64,000 bases of DNA from Rhodospirillaceae bacterium (GTDB lineage: Bacteria > Pseudomonadota > Alphaproteobacteria > Rhodospirillales > Rhodospirillaceae): contig JAIBCD010000001.1 in NCBI GenBank assembly GCA_019694335.1, forward strand, positions 1 to 64,000. Reading direction: 5' to 3'. How positions within the stretch are numbered: position 1 is the first letter of the stretch; each line of letters opens with the position of its first letter. Positions 1-8,547 of this stretch are shown one piece after another. Made by a program: the position numbers and the translations under genes. The notes beneath the pieces are model-generated. The model had not been told where the DNA came from, ran no database searches, and saw only the letters and a program-made list of their open reading frames with translations.

Positions 1-502
1 CGGCGTGCTGGTGCCGCGCGTGAGCAGTGCCGCCGACGCGCGCGCGGCCGTCGCCGCCACGCGCTATCCGCCCGTGGGCGAGCGCGGTGTCGGGCCCGGC
101 CGGGCCGCCGCTTACGGCGCGAAGATCGAGGAGGCCATCGCGGACGCCAATGCCAACGTGGTGCTGGCCGTGCAATTGGAGACCGCCGAAGGTCTCGCGC
201 GGGTCGATGAGATCGCCGCGGTGGACGGCGTCGATGCCATTTATATCGGCCCGGGCGATCTCGCGGCGTCGCTGGGCGCGCTGGGCCCGCAAGGCCGGCC
301 GGTGCTGGAGAAGGCCGTCGCGACCATCGTGGACTCCTGTAAGCGCCATGGCCGCGCGGTCGGGATCTTCACCTTGACGCCGGAAAGCCTGACGGGCGCG
401 ATCGAACAGGGCATGACCTTCGTCACGCTGGGCTCGGATGCCATGTTACTCGGCCGGGGCCTCAACGAGGCCGCGGACGCGGCACGCAAAGCGCGCGGAT
501 AG
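1..502 (+). CDS. HpcH/HpaI-family aldolase, C-terminal part (cut by window edge)
   Basis: The gene enters from the left edge; codons are in frame from base 2 and only about the last 167 residues are present, so the start is not visible. The product belongs to the HpcH/HpaI aldolase (citrate lyase beta-like) family, cytoplasmic metal-dependent enzymes that make or split pyruvate-aldehyde adducts. Visible hallmarks are VQLETAEGL, whose Glu is a metal ligand in the family, and IGPGDLAASLG, whose Asp is the other ligand; the end GSDAMLLGRGL also fits. The substrate (sugar acid or aromatic catabolite) cannot be read from this part. It ends 195 bp before a TonB receptor gene on the same strand. Confidence 0.85.
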   Translation, partial: GVLVPRVSSAADARAAVAATRYPPVGERGVGPGRAAAYGAKIEEAIADANANVVLAVQLETAEGLARVDEIAAVDGVDAIYIGPGDLAASLGALGPQGRPVLEKAVATIVDSCKRHGRAVGIFTLTPESLTGAIEQGMTFVTLGSDAMLLGRGLNEAADAARKARG

Positions 503-697
503 CCGAAGCCGGCAATCAAAGCCGGGGCCGCGGTGTCTTTTAATATTGGTTTTATAAGCAGTTATCGGCTGGGCGCACGGCCACTCGCGTAAATGGGATC
601 GGGCCTCACCGGTAAGTGCTTGAGAGACCGGGAAGATTCGTGGCACACAGCCATTCATAAAGCTTGCAATCGGGCGCCCCGGGGGAGGGGGATCATT

Positions 698-2644
698 GTG
701 CGGGTGAGTTTGCTGCGAAGCGTGGGGGTGGCGTTGGCGGTTCTGGGCGCTCCGGCGGCGTGGGCGCAGCGCGCCAACGACAACGCGGTCGCGTCCGCCA
801 ACGATGCCTTCGGCACCACGATCGGCAACGAAACCATCGGCCTGTACGACGCCCGCAACGCGCGCGGCTTCAATCCGCAGCAGTCAGGCAATGTCCGCAT
901 CGAGGGCATGTATTTCGACCGGCCTTCGACCGGCCCGGGCGATGTCTTGGTCGACCGGCTGTTCTCGGGATTTTCGGTGCGCGTCGGGGTCAATGCGCTG
1001 ACGGTGCCGTTCCCGGCGCCGAGCGCGATCATCGATATCCGGCTGCGCAAGCCGATGGACAAGCTGGTGACCAGCGTGGTCGCGAGCTATGGGCCCTACG
1101 ACCAGACCGGGATCGAACTCGATACCCAGATCCCCATCGTTCCCGGCAAGCTCAGCATCGGCGGCGGGATCGAGCGGACGCGCTATGTCAGCGACATGCG
1201 GACCGACGCCGACGATTCTTCCTTCGGCGGGCTGGCGCGGTTCGCGCCCAATGACTCGGTGGAAGTGGTCGCGTTTTTCGGCCGCGCCATGCGCAAGAAC
1301 TCGGAGAGCAACCCGTTCATCTTCGTGGGTGGCGACTGGCTGCCGCCCAACCAGAAGCGCGGCGTGCCGTTCGCGCAGTCCTGGAACCTGTGGCAGCAGC
1401 ACGACACCGATTACGGCGCCGTCGGCACCGCGGGCCTCACCGACACCTGGACCCTGCGCGCCGGCATCTTCCGTTCGACTTACGACCGGCGGGAAGACCA
1501 CACCACGTTCTTCAACAACACCCAGCGCGACGGCACGACCGAGGTGACGTTCCAGAAAGCCCTGCCGATCGTGATCGAAACCACGTCGGGCGAGGTGCAG
1601 GCGCAGGGCGTCTACACCGACGGCGATCTCCGGCACACGGTTTACGTGATGGGGCGTGGGCGTGACCTCGGGCGGCCCACGGGCGGCACCGCGCAGGTTT
1701 TTTATGGCGTGTCGAACATCAACTCCATGCCGCAGGTGGCGGAGCCGAACTGGGCTTATGGTCCGCAAGGCCGCGACAGCGCCAAGCAGGTCACGGGCGG
1801 TGTGCAGTACGTCGGGCAATGGCGCAACGTCGGCGACGTGAATATCGGCGTGCAGAAGACCAATTACGAGCGGACGCTCACCCATCCGGTCAACGGCAAC
1901 TCCTTCCGCCGTCAGACGCCATGGCTTTACAACGGGTCGCTGTCGGTGAAGGCCAGCAATGCCCTCACGGTGTTCGCGAGCTACACCAAGGGCCTCGAAG
2001 ACGGCGGCTCCGTGCCGCTCAATGCCCGTAACCGCGGCGAGGCGGTGCCGGCCACCATCACCAAACAGGCCGAGGTGGGATTCGTGTATCTGCTCGGGCA
2101 GGGCTTGCGCGTCAACGGCGCCGTATTCCAGATCTCGAAGCCGTTCTTCGACCGCGACGCCACCAGCTTGTATACGGTGGTCGGCGACCTGAAGCAGCGC
2201 GGCGCGGAGATCTCCTTCACCGGCTCGCCGCTGCCGGGATTGAACGTGGTCGCCGGCGGCGTCCTTCTGCAGCCGCGTGTTTCCGGGCCACTGGTGACCC
2301 AGGGCTTGATCGGCAGTATCCCGGCCGGGCGGGACGAGAGCCTCGCGCGCCTGGACCTGCAGTACGGCCCCGCCGCCTGGCGCGGGTTCTCGCTGGAAGG
2401 GCAGGTGGAATACAACGATCGTGGTTACGGCAATACGCTCAACCGCGCCGATATCCCGCCGCGCGCGGTGCTGAACCTGGGCGTGCGCTACCGCTTCACG
2501 GTGTACAGCGTCTCGGCCACGTTTCGCGCCCGGGTCCAGAACGTGACCAACGTTTATTCCTGGGATCTGGTGGGCGGAAACAACTTCTTCTTCCAGTACC
2601 TGCCGCAACGCCGCGTTTCCGCGACGCTGACCGCGGATTTCTAG
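698..2644 (+). CDS. TonB-dependent receptor with a short plug region
   Basis: An outer-membrane beta-barrel transporter of 648 residues. I start it at GTG 698, preceded by GGGGAGGGG, rather than at in-frame codons further upstream that lack a ribosome site, because this gives a clean signal peptide ending near AAWAQ. The mature N-terminus carries a short plug-like segment with DAFGTTIGNETIGLYDARN and VRIEGMYFD, a pattern of siderophore-type receptors, and I see no classical TonB box. The rest alternates in amphipathic beta-strand style and ends in a Phe (LTADF), as outer-membrane barrels do. Substrate unknown; nothing nearby points to iron. A bidirectional terminator follows. Confidence 0.8.
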   Translation: MRVSLLRSVGVALAVLGAPAAWAQRANDNAVASANDAFGTTIGNETIGLYDARNARGFNPQQSGNVRIEGMYFDRPSTGPGDVLVDRLFSGFSVRVGVNALTVPFPAPSAIIDIRLRKPMDKLVTSVVASYGPYDQTGIELDTQIPIVPGKLSIGGGIERTRYVSDMRTDADDSSFGGLARFAPNDSVEVVAFFGRAMRKNSESNPFIFVGGDWLPPNQKRGVPFAQSWNLWQQHDTDYGAVGTAGLTDTWTLRAGIFRSTYDRREDHTTFFNNTQRDGTTEVTFQKALPIVIETTSGEVQAQGVYTDGDLRHTVYVMGRGRDLGRPTGGTAQVFYGVSNINSMPQVAEPNWAYGPQGRDSAKQVTGGVQYVGQWRNVGDVNIGVQKTNYERTLTHPVNGNSFRRQTPWLYNGSLSVKASNALTVFASYTKGLEDGGSVPLNARNRGEAVPATITKQAEVGFVYLLGQGLRVNGAVFQISKPFFDRDATSLYTVVGDLKQRGAEISFTGSPLPGLNVVAGGVLLQPRVSGPLVTQGLIGSIPAGRDESLARLDLQYGPAAWRGFSLEGQVEYNDRGYGNTLNRADIPPRAVLNLGVRYRFTVYSVSATFRARVQNVTNVYSWDLVGGNNFFFQYLPQRRVSATLTADF

Positions 2645-2716
2645 GCCGAACAACGCCGGCGGCGCGGGCGCAAGGCGGCTGCGCCAAGCATCCGATCGTT
2701 TGGGCAACGCCATAAA

Positions 2717-2746
2717 AAAAAGGGCGCCACATGCGGCGCCCTTTTT
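2717..2746. terminator. bidirectional rho-independent terminator
   Basis: AGGGCGCC (2721-2728) pairs with GGCGCCCT (2735-2742) around a six-base loop. An A run lies on the left and a T run on the right, so it can stop both the receptor gene coming from the left and the PEBP-like gene coming from the right. Confidence 0.85.
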
Positions 2747-2763
2747 GCCGATCCCGGACGGCG

Positions 2764-3345
2764 TTATTGCGGGCGGCGGAACAGACCGACGTAGACCGCC
2801 TTGCCGAGGATATGGCCGTTCATGGCCTGGAACACCTTGGTGCGCGTCTCCCAGGCGTCGGCGCCGGGCGCGATGTTCAACGGAACGTCCAGGGCGAACA
2901 CCTCGAACGTGTAGTGGTGCTGCGGCCCGGTGGCCGGCGCGCCGGGGCCGCGATACTGCGGGCCGGAGGCGCTGATCTGCTGGGCGCCGTCGGCCAGTTT
3001 TTCGCCCTTCGGCACGCCTTCCGGCAGGCCGGTGGCGGTGCCGGGGATGCCCCACACGAGCCAGTGCACCTGGTCCTCGGTGGTGCGCATGCGCGCGACG
3101 TCGGGGTCGCGGAAACTCACGACGAAGCTCTGCGTGCCGGCGGGCACATTGGTCCAAGCGAGCGCGGGCGAGATCTGATCGCCGGCCTGGGTGTATTTGG
3201 CGGGGATCGGGGCGCCATCGGGCCAGGCGGTGGTGGTGAGGATGAGCGGCGCCGCCGCGGGCGCGGCCGGCTCGGCCGCGTTGGCGCAGAGCGAGATGGC
3301 GCCCAAGGCGCCGATCGCGGGAATGATGAGAGCGCGGGTCAACAT
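2764..3345 (-). CDS. secreted YbhB/YbcL-type (PEBP, Raf kinase inhibitor-like) protein
   Basis: A 193-residue protein with a signal peptide (about residues 1-23, ending SLCANA) and a phosphatidylethanolamine-binding-protein fold. Family marks are PAKYTQAGDQISPALAW, FRDPDVA, the VHWLVWGIP segment and a C-terminal GHILGKAVYVGLF. Bacterial members bind small ligands; no firm function is known. I start at ATG 3345 because GGTGGAGG sits just upstream; an in-frame GTG four codons earlier overlaps that site. It converges on the receptor gene across the shared terminator and has its own divergent partner (DUF1028) 76 bp away. Confidence 0.85.
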   Translation of the reverse strand: MLTRALIIPAIGALGAISLCANAAEPAAPAAAPLILTTTAWPDGAPIPAKYTQAGDQISPALAWTNVPAGTQSFVVSFRDPDVARMRTTEDQVHWLVWGIPGTATGLPEGVPKGEKLADGAQQISASGPQYRGPGAPATGPQHHYTFEVFALDVPLNIAPGADAWETRTKVFQAMNGHILGKAVYVGLFRRPQ

Positions 3346-3421
3346 GCTATCCTCCACCTGAGATCACGGAACAACGCCGTAGCATAACCGGGGTTGACCC
3401 GGATCAGGGGAGGGATTTTCC

Positions 3422-4270
3422 ATGACATTCTCGATCGCGGCGGCAGATCCCGCCACCGGCGATTTCGGCGTCGTTGTCGCCTCCAAGTTCCTGGCGGTCG
3501 GCAACATCGTGCCGTGGGTCGAGGCCGGCGTCGGGGCGGTGGCGACCCAGGCGTTATGCAACGCGGGCTACGGGCCAGGCGGGCTGAAGCTGATGGCGGG
3601 CATGGATGCCAGGGCGGCGCTGGATGCGCTGATCGCCGCCGACGCGGGGCGGGACCGGCGGCAAGTCGGCCTGGTCGATGCCAAGGGTAACGCCGCCAGC
3701 CACACCGGCGTGAATTGCCTGGGCTGGGCCGGGCACCGCACCGGCGCTGGTTACGCGGCCCAGGGCAACTGCCTCGCCGGCGAAGCCGTGGTGGCGGGCA
3801 TGGCGCGGGCGTTCGAGACCACGACCGGGCCGCTGTACCAGAAGCTGTTCGCCGCGATCGTCGCGGGCGACGCCGCGGGCGGCGACCGGCGCGGGCGGCA
3901 GTCGGTGGCGCTCAAGGTGCTGCGCAAGGGCGCTGGCTACCAGGGCTTGTGCGACACGGTGGTGGATTTGCGGGTCGATGACGCCGCCGATCCGTTTGGC
4001 GAACTGCGCCGGCTCCTGGATCTGCACCGGCTGTATTTCTTCACCGGCGACTGCCCGCGCCTCACGCTCGACGGCGATGTGCTCGCCACTCTGCGGGCGA
4101 TCATGAAGCGCGCGGGCCATGCCGATACCTTCGGCGCCGGTTGGAGCGTGCCCCTCGGCCATGCGATCGACGCCTTCATCGGCAACGAAAACCTGGAAGA
4201 GCGCTTCGACCTGAAGACCCGCGGCATCGACCAGTTGGCGCTGGATCACCTGGCGAAGCTTTATCCCTGA
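3422..4270 (+). CDS. DUF1028 family protein
   Basis: A 282-residue protein starting MTFSIAAADPATGDFGV, the usual DUF1028 opening, with an Ntn-hydrolase-like N-terminal domain (GVVVASKFLAVG, VEAGVGAVATQALCN, HTGVNCLGWAGH, GNCLAGEAVV). No signal peptide is seen, so it is probably cytoplasmic. The family's reaction is not established. The C-terminal third (from about residue 190) contains GELRRLLDLHRLYFF, typical of the longer DUF1028 proteins. The start has GGGAGGG upstream. Its last 10 bases overlap the end of the convergent metC-like gene. Confidence 0.85.
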   Translation: MTFSIAAADPATGDFGVVVASKFLAVGNIVPWVEAGVGAVATQALCNAGYGPGGLKLMAGMDARAALDALIAADAGRDRRQVGLVDAKGNAASHTGVNCLGWAGHRTGAGYAAQGNCLAGEAVVAGMARAFETTTGPLYQKLFAAIVAGDAAGGDRRGRQSVALKVLRKGAGYQGLCDTVVDLRVDDAADPFGELRRLLDLHRLYFFTGDCPRLTLDGDVLATLRAIMKRAGHADTFGAGWSVPLGHAIDAFIGNENLEERFDLKTRGIDQLALDHLAKLYP

Positions 4271-5418
4271 AGCCGCGCAAGCGCGCGGGCGAGGTCCGCG
4301 ATCAGGTCGTCCGGTTCTTCCAGCCCGATGTTCAGCCGCACCAGGCGGCCGGCGTAGTCCTTTCCGGGCCGGTCGAGGTTGGGATAGACGATGGCGAGGC
4401 TGGTGACGCCGCCCCAGCTCATGCCGATTTTGAACAGCTCCAGGCCATCCACGAACGCTTCAACCTGCCGCGCGGTGAAGCGGCCGTCGAACAGGATCGA
4501 GAACACGCTGGCCGAACCCTGGAAATCGCGCTTCCACAGATCGTGGCCGGGGCAGGAGGGCAAAGCGGGGTGGAACACCGCCGCGATGCCGGGCTGCGCG
4601 GCGATCCAGCGCGCCACGGTCAGGGTCGATTCCTCCAGGCGCGCGAGGCGCACGCCGAGGGTTTGCAGGCCGCGCAGCGCGAGGCTGCAATCGTCGGGCG
4701 AGACGCCCATGCCGAGCTGCTTGTAGGTGTCGCCGACGCGGTCCAGGAATTTCTTGTCGCGCACCGAGACCGACCCGAGCAGCAGGTCGCTGTGCCCGCC
4801 GGCATATTTGGTGAGCGCCTGGATGCTGATATCCACGCCGTGTGAAAAGGCGTCGAACAGCACGCCGGCGGAATAGGTGTTGTCCAGCGCCACCGCCACG
4901 CCCCTGGCGCGGGCGGCGGCGCAGATCGCGGGTACGTCCTGGATCTCCATGGTCACCGAGCCGGGGCTCTCGGTCCAGATCAGCGCGGTATTGGGGCGGA
5001 TCTGCGCCGCGATGCCGGCGCCGATCATGGGATCGTAGCCTTCCACCGCGATCCCCAGGCGCTTGAACAGGCCGGCGGACATCTCCTTGTTGGGGCCATA
5101 GACATTGTGCGGCACCAGGGCATGGCTGCCGGCGTCGCACATCGCCAGATAGACCAGGGCGATGGCGGCCTGGCCGCCGGGCACCAGGAAGGTATAAAGC
5201 GCGCCTTCCAACTGGCCGATGCGCGCGGCCAGTTCCAGCGCGGTCGGCGTGCCGTAGAGGCCGTAGCTGTAGCCGGCTTCGTCCTGGCGCCAGTGGTCGA
5301 TCACGTCGGCCTGTTTGTCGAACAGCACCGTCGAGCCCCGGTAGGTGGGCACCGCGAGGGATTTGAACCCTCCCGGCGCGAGGGATTGGGGTTGCGCCAG
5401 CCGGGTGCGCCAATGCAT
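4261..5418 (-). CDS. metC: cystathionine beta-lyase
   Basis: A 385-residue PLP enzyme of the Cys/Met metabolism family that splits cystathionine to homocysteine, pyruvate and ammonia in methionine synthesis. Marks are YSYGLYGTPTALELAARI, the substrate loop, DNTYSAGVLF with its PLP-binding Asp, and QALTKYAGGHSDLLLGS, whose Lys is the Schiff-base residue. The length is normal for MetC. I use ATG 5418 with GAGG just upstream; an in-frame start 11 codons earlier adds residues unlike the family. Closely related gamma-synthases and L-methionine gamma-lyases are harder to exclude. It is divergent from cassette 1 (144 bp gap) and overlaps the DUF1028 gene tail to tail. Confidence 0.85.
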   Translation of the reverse strand: MHWRTRLAQPQSLAPGGFKSLAVPTYRGSTVLFDKQADVIDHWRQDEAGYSYGLYGTPTALELAARIGQLEGALYTFLVPGGQAAIALVYLAMCDAGSHALVPHNVYGPNKEMSAGLFKRLGIAVEGYDPMIGAGIAAQIRPNTALIWTESPGSVTMEIQDVPAICAAARARGVAVALDNTYSAGVLFDAFSHGVDISIQALTKYAGGHSDLLLGSVSVRDKKFLDRVGDTYKQLGMGVSPDDCSLALRGLQTLGVRLARLEESTLTVARWIAAQPGIAAVFHPALPSCPGHDLWKRDFQGSASVFSILFDGRFTARQVEAFVDGLELFKIGMSWGGVTSLAIVYPNLDRPGKDYAGRLVRLNIGLEEPDDLIADLARALARLQG

Positions 5419-5562
5419 GGAAGCCTCGCGAAAGTGAAATGCCGAAGCCATTGTATACCAAGGGCTTGAGCCAAAGAACGCAGGGGTGCATGACCGCGGT
5501 TGCGTGATATAGTCGCCCGGTGGCCGGACGGGAGCGCCGGTTTGGAGTTTGGGAGATTGCCT

Positions 5563-7212
5563 TTGAGTCGTGTTTCAGCCCTGCCATACGCAGTAGGGCT
5601 TGCGGCGAGCCTGGTGCTTGCCGGTTGCGCCGGACCTTCCGCGCCTGTGTCCAAGACCGCCCAGAAGACGGGCGCAAAATCCGCCGAGCCGGACAGCGCC
5701 GGCACGCCCAAGCACTTGCGGGCGCTGACCCAGGACCAGTACCTCAATACCCTGGCCTATGTGTTCGGCCCGGACGTGCAGATCGAGCCGCACTTTCCGC
5801 CGGCGCAGCGCACCGATGGGTTGCTGGCGCTCGGTACCGCGCGCAGCGGGGTGTCGTCGGCCCAGCTCGAGCTTTACCAGAAAGCGGCGCTCGGCGTGTC
5901 GCAGCTGGTGATCAACCCGGAACGCCGCAAGTTCCTGTTCACCTGCCAGCCTCGGAGCGCCACCGCCGCCGACGCGGCTTGCGCCACCGCCTTCTTCACG
6001 CGCATTGGCCGCCTGATCCACCGCCGCCCGCTCACGCCCGCCGAGCTCAAGGAATACGTGGACGAAGCAGGCGCGGCCGCCGACCGGTTGCAGGATTTCT
6101 ACAAGGGCCTCGCGGTCTCGATCGAGGCCATGCTGATCAGCCCCGACGTGCTGTTCGTGGTGGAGACGGCGGAACCCGATCCCGCCAAGGCCGGCGCGCA
6201 GCGGCTGGACGCTTACTCGCTCGCGACGCGCCTGTCGCTGTTCCTGTGGAATGCCGCGCCCGATGACGAACTGCTGCGCGCCGCCGAGAAGGGCGAATTG
6301 CAGACGCCCAAAGGCCGTTTGGCCCAGGTCAACCGCATGCTCGCCAGCCCGCGTCTGGAAAAGGGCGTGCGCGCCTTCTTCGACGATATGTTCGCCTTCG
6401 ACGCCTTCGCGGCGTTGTCCAAGGACGCGCAAGTGTATCCCGCCTTCACCGGCGTCACCGCCGCCGATGCGCGCGAGGAAACCTTGCGCGTGGTGGTCGA
6501 TCACCTGATCGCCAAGCAGGGCGATTACCGCGATCTGTTCACCACGCGCGAAACCTTCATCTCGCCGCGCCTGGCCGCGATCTACAAGCTGCCGGCGCCG
6601 CCGGCCTGGACGCGCTATACCTTCCCGGAAGGCAGCCCGCGCTCGGGCATCGTCACCCATGTCAGCTTCCTCGCCACCCACGCCCATCCGGTGCGCAGCT
6701 CGCCCACCATGCGCGGCAAGGCGCTCAGGGAATTGCTGCTGTGCCAGCCGGTGCCGCCGCCGCCGCCCAATGTGGACTTCTCGGCGCTCGAGAACCCCAA
6801 GTCGCCGTTCAAGACCACCCGCGACCGCGTCACCTTCCACCTGAAGAACCCGGTCTGCGCGGGCTGCCACCGCATCACCGATCCGATGGGCCTGGCGCTC
6901 GAGAACTTCGATGGCGTCGGCACCTACCGCAGCGAGGAGAAAGGCCAGCAGATCGACGCCAGCGGCACGTTCGACGGCAAGGCGTTCGCGGGCGCGGTCG
7001 GCCTGGGCCAGGCGTTGCACGACAATCCCGCGCTCACCTCCTGCCTGGTGAAGCGCGCCTTCAGCTACGGGTCCGGCAGCGCGGCGGGCAACGACGCCCA
7101 GCCGCTGCTGGCCTATTTCAACACGCGTTTCGGCGAACAGGGCTACAAGCTGCCCGTGCTGCTGCGCGAGATCACCACCAGCGACGCCTTCGCGCGCGTC
7201 AAAGCGGAATAG
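5563..7212 (+). CDS. cassette 1, protein A: DUF1592-type lipoprotein with one c-type haem motif
   Basis: A 549-residue exported lipoprotein. TTG 5563 is chosen because GGGAGA lies six bases upstream and it opens directly into a signal peptide with lipobox VLAGC (Cys22). The order of regions follows the DUF1587-DUF1595-DUF1592-DUF1588-DUF1585 proteins: LTQDQYLNTLAYVFG near 65, LDAYSLATRLSLFLWN near 210, GSPRSGIVTH and RSSPTMRGKALRE near 360-400, and a C-terminal domain after 440. CAGCH at 432-436, followed by DPMGLALENFD, is a c-type haem motif with a possible Met ligand. Cysteines in FTCQP, AACATAFF, LLCQP and SCLVKR recur in the paralogues. The role of these proteins is unknown; this is the first gene of an A-B-C-D operon. 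Confidence 0.85.
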   Translation: MSRVSALPYAVGLAASLVLAGCAGPSAPVSKTAQKTGAKSAEPDSAGTPKHLRALTQDQYLNTLAYVFGPDVQIEPHFPPAQRTDGLLALGTARSGVSSAQLELYQKAALGVSQLVINPERRKFLFTCQPRSATAADAACATAFFTRIGRLIHRRPLTPAELKEYVDEAGAAADRLQDFYKGLAVSIEAMLISPDVLFVVETAEPDPAKAGAQRLDAYSLATRLSLFLWNAAPDDELLRAAEKGELQTPKGRLAQVNRMLASPRLEKGVRAFFDDMFAFDAFAALSKDAQVYPAFTGVTAADAREETLRVVVDHLIAKQGDYRDLFTTRETFISPRLAAIYKLPAPPAWTRYTFPEGSPRSGIVTHVSFLATHAHPVRSSPTMRGKALRELLLCQPVPPPPPNVDFSALENPKSPFKTTRDRVTFHLKNPVCAGCHRITDPMGLALENFDGVGTYRSEEKGQQIDASGTFDGKAFAGAVGLGQALHDNPALTSCLVKRAFSYGSGSAAGNDAQPLLAYFNTRFGEQGYKLPVLLREITTSDAFARVKAE

Positions 7213-7222
7213 GGAGAACGCC

Positions 7223-8545
7223 ATGAACAGGCGGCGTGTATTGCGGGGCATGTTGAACGGCGGCGCGGTCACGGTCGCGCTGCCACTGCTCGATTGCTTC
7301 CTCAACGGCAACGGCAACGCCATGGCCGACGGCACCTCCATGCCGATCCGCTTCGGCACCTGGTACTGGGGGCAGGGCATCAGCAAGAACGTGTTCGTGC
7401 CCAAGCAAGCGGGCGTGAACTACGAACTGCCCGAGGAAATCGAGAGCCTCAAGGACATCAAGCAGCACATCAACGTGCTCACCAACCTGAACGCCTACCG
7501 CGACACCGCGTTCTTCTGCCACTACACCGGCTGGGTGGTGGCGCGCACCGGCATCGCGCCCGAAACCGGCGCCCTGCCGATGGCCGAGAGCATCGACACC
7601 ACGGTCGCGAACCAGATGGGCCGCACCACGCGTTTCAAGACGCTCTCGACGACTGCCACTGGGGACGTGCGCGACATCATCTCCTACGAGAGCCCGACCA
7701 CGCCCAACCCGCCGGATTTCTCGCCCATCAGCCTCTATGCGCGCCTGTTCGGGCCGGATTTCCAGGATCCCAACGCGCCCACTTTCACCCCGTCGCCGAC
7801 CGTGATGGTGCGCAAGAGCGCGCTGTCGGGCGTGATGGACAAGATCAAGGGGCTGGAAGGCAAGGTGGGGGCGGCCGACAAGACGCGCCTCGACCAGTAT
7901 TTCACCGGCCTGCGTCACCTCGAGAACCAGTTCGACCAGCAGCTCACCAAGCCCGAACCGCGCCCGGCCTGCGTCATGCCGGCGGCGATGAAGGACATGG
8001 ACACCGGCAGCGATTACGCGCTGGTCGCGCAGCGCCACGCGCTGATGAGCGGCCTGCTCGCCATGGCTGTCGCCTGCGACCAGACCCGCGTGTTCAACAT
8101 GGTTTATTCCTACGGCTTCTCGAACACCACCAAGCCCGGCTACGACAAGCCGCACCACACTTGCACCCATGAGGAACCCAAGGACGAGAAGCTCGGCTAC
8201 CAGCCGAACGCCTCGTGGTTCGTGCGCCGCGCGATGGAATCCTGGGCGAATTACGTGAAGGCCTTCGCCAGCATCAAGGAGGGCGACGGCACGGTGCTCG
8301 ACAACTGCCTGATCCTCGGCAACAGCGACGTCTCGGAAGCGCGCGTGCATTCGATCGAGGAAATGGCGGCGTTCACGGCCGGCAAGATGGGCGGCAAGAT
8401 CAAGACCGGTCTGCACATCCCTTGCGGCGGCGCCAAGATCACCAACCTCGGTTTCACCGCGCTCAAGGCGCTCGGCCTCGACATGAAGACCTGGGGCGCC
8501 AAGAGCAACGAGACCGACAAGACCATCAGCGAGCTGTTGGCGTGA
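7223..8545 (+). CDS. cassette 1, protein B: Tat-exported DUF1552 protein
   Basis: A 440-residue protein that begins MNRRRVLRGMLNGGAVTVA, a twin-arginine signal, so it is probably exported folded, possibly with a cofactor. It matches DUF1552 (PF07586, named for an HXXSHH motif): RFGTWYWGQGI near 50, HINVLTNLNAYRD, CHYTGWV, FGPDFQDPNAPTF, VRKSALSGVMD, LDQYFTGLRHLE and a late KIKTGLHIPCGG. The signature region here reads HHTCTHEE (311-318), so the last His of HXXSHH is Glu. It starts 10 bp after A with GGGAGAACGCC upstream, and its TGA is embedded in the start region of C, which suggests translational coupling. Function unknown. Confidence 0.85.
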   Translation: MNRRRVLRGMLNGGAVTVALPLLDCFLNGNGNAMADGTSMPIRFGTWYWGQGISKNVFVPKQAGVNYELPEEIESLKDIKQHINVLTNLNAYRDTAFFCHYTGWVVARTGIAPETGALPMAESIDTTVANQMGRTTRFKTLSTTATGDVRDIISYESPTTPNPPDFSPISLYARLFGPDFQDPNAPTFTPSPTVMVRKSALSGVMDKIKGLEGKVGAADKTRLDQYFTGLRHLENQFDQQLTKPEPRPACVMPAAMKDMDTGSDYALVAQRHALMSGLLAMAVACDQTRVFNMVYSYGFSNTTKPGYDKPHHTCTHEEPKDEKLGYQPNASWFVRRAMESWANYVKAFASIKEGDGTVLDNCLILGNSDVSEARVHSIEEMAAFTAGKMGGKIKTGLHIPCGGAKITNLGFTALKALGLDMKTWGAKSNETDKTISELLA

Positions 8546-8547
8546 TC

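Noticed and set aside
884..3157. A 757-codon antisense frame across the first TonB receptor and the PEBP-like gene
   Set aside because: It has no family resemblance, and it runs through a bidirectional terminator.
5356..5372. GAGGG-ATTTGAA-CCCTC, which on the minus strand looks exactly like a tRNA T-arm
   Set aside because: It lies inside the conserved N-terminus of the metC-like gene (GGFKSLAVPTYRG), and no acceptor, D-arm or anticodon stem can be built around it.
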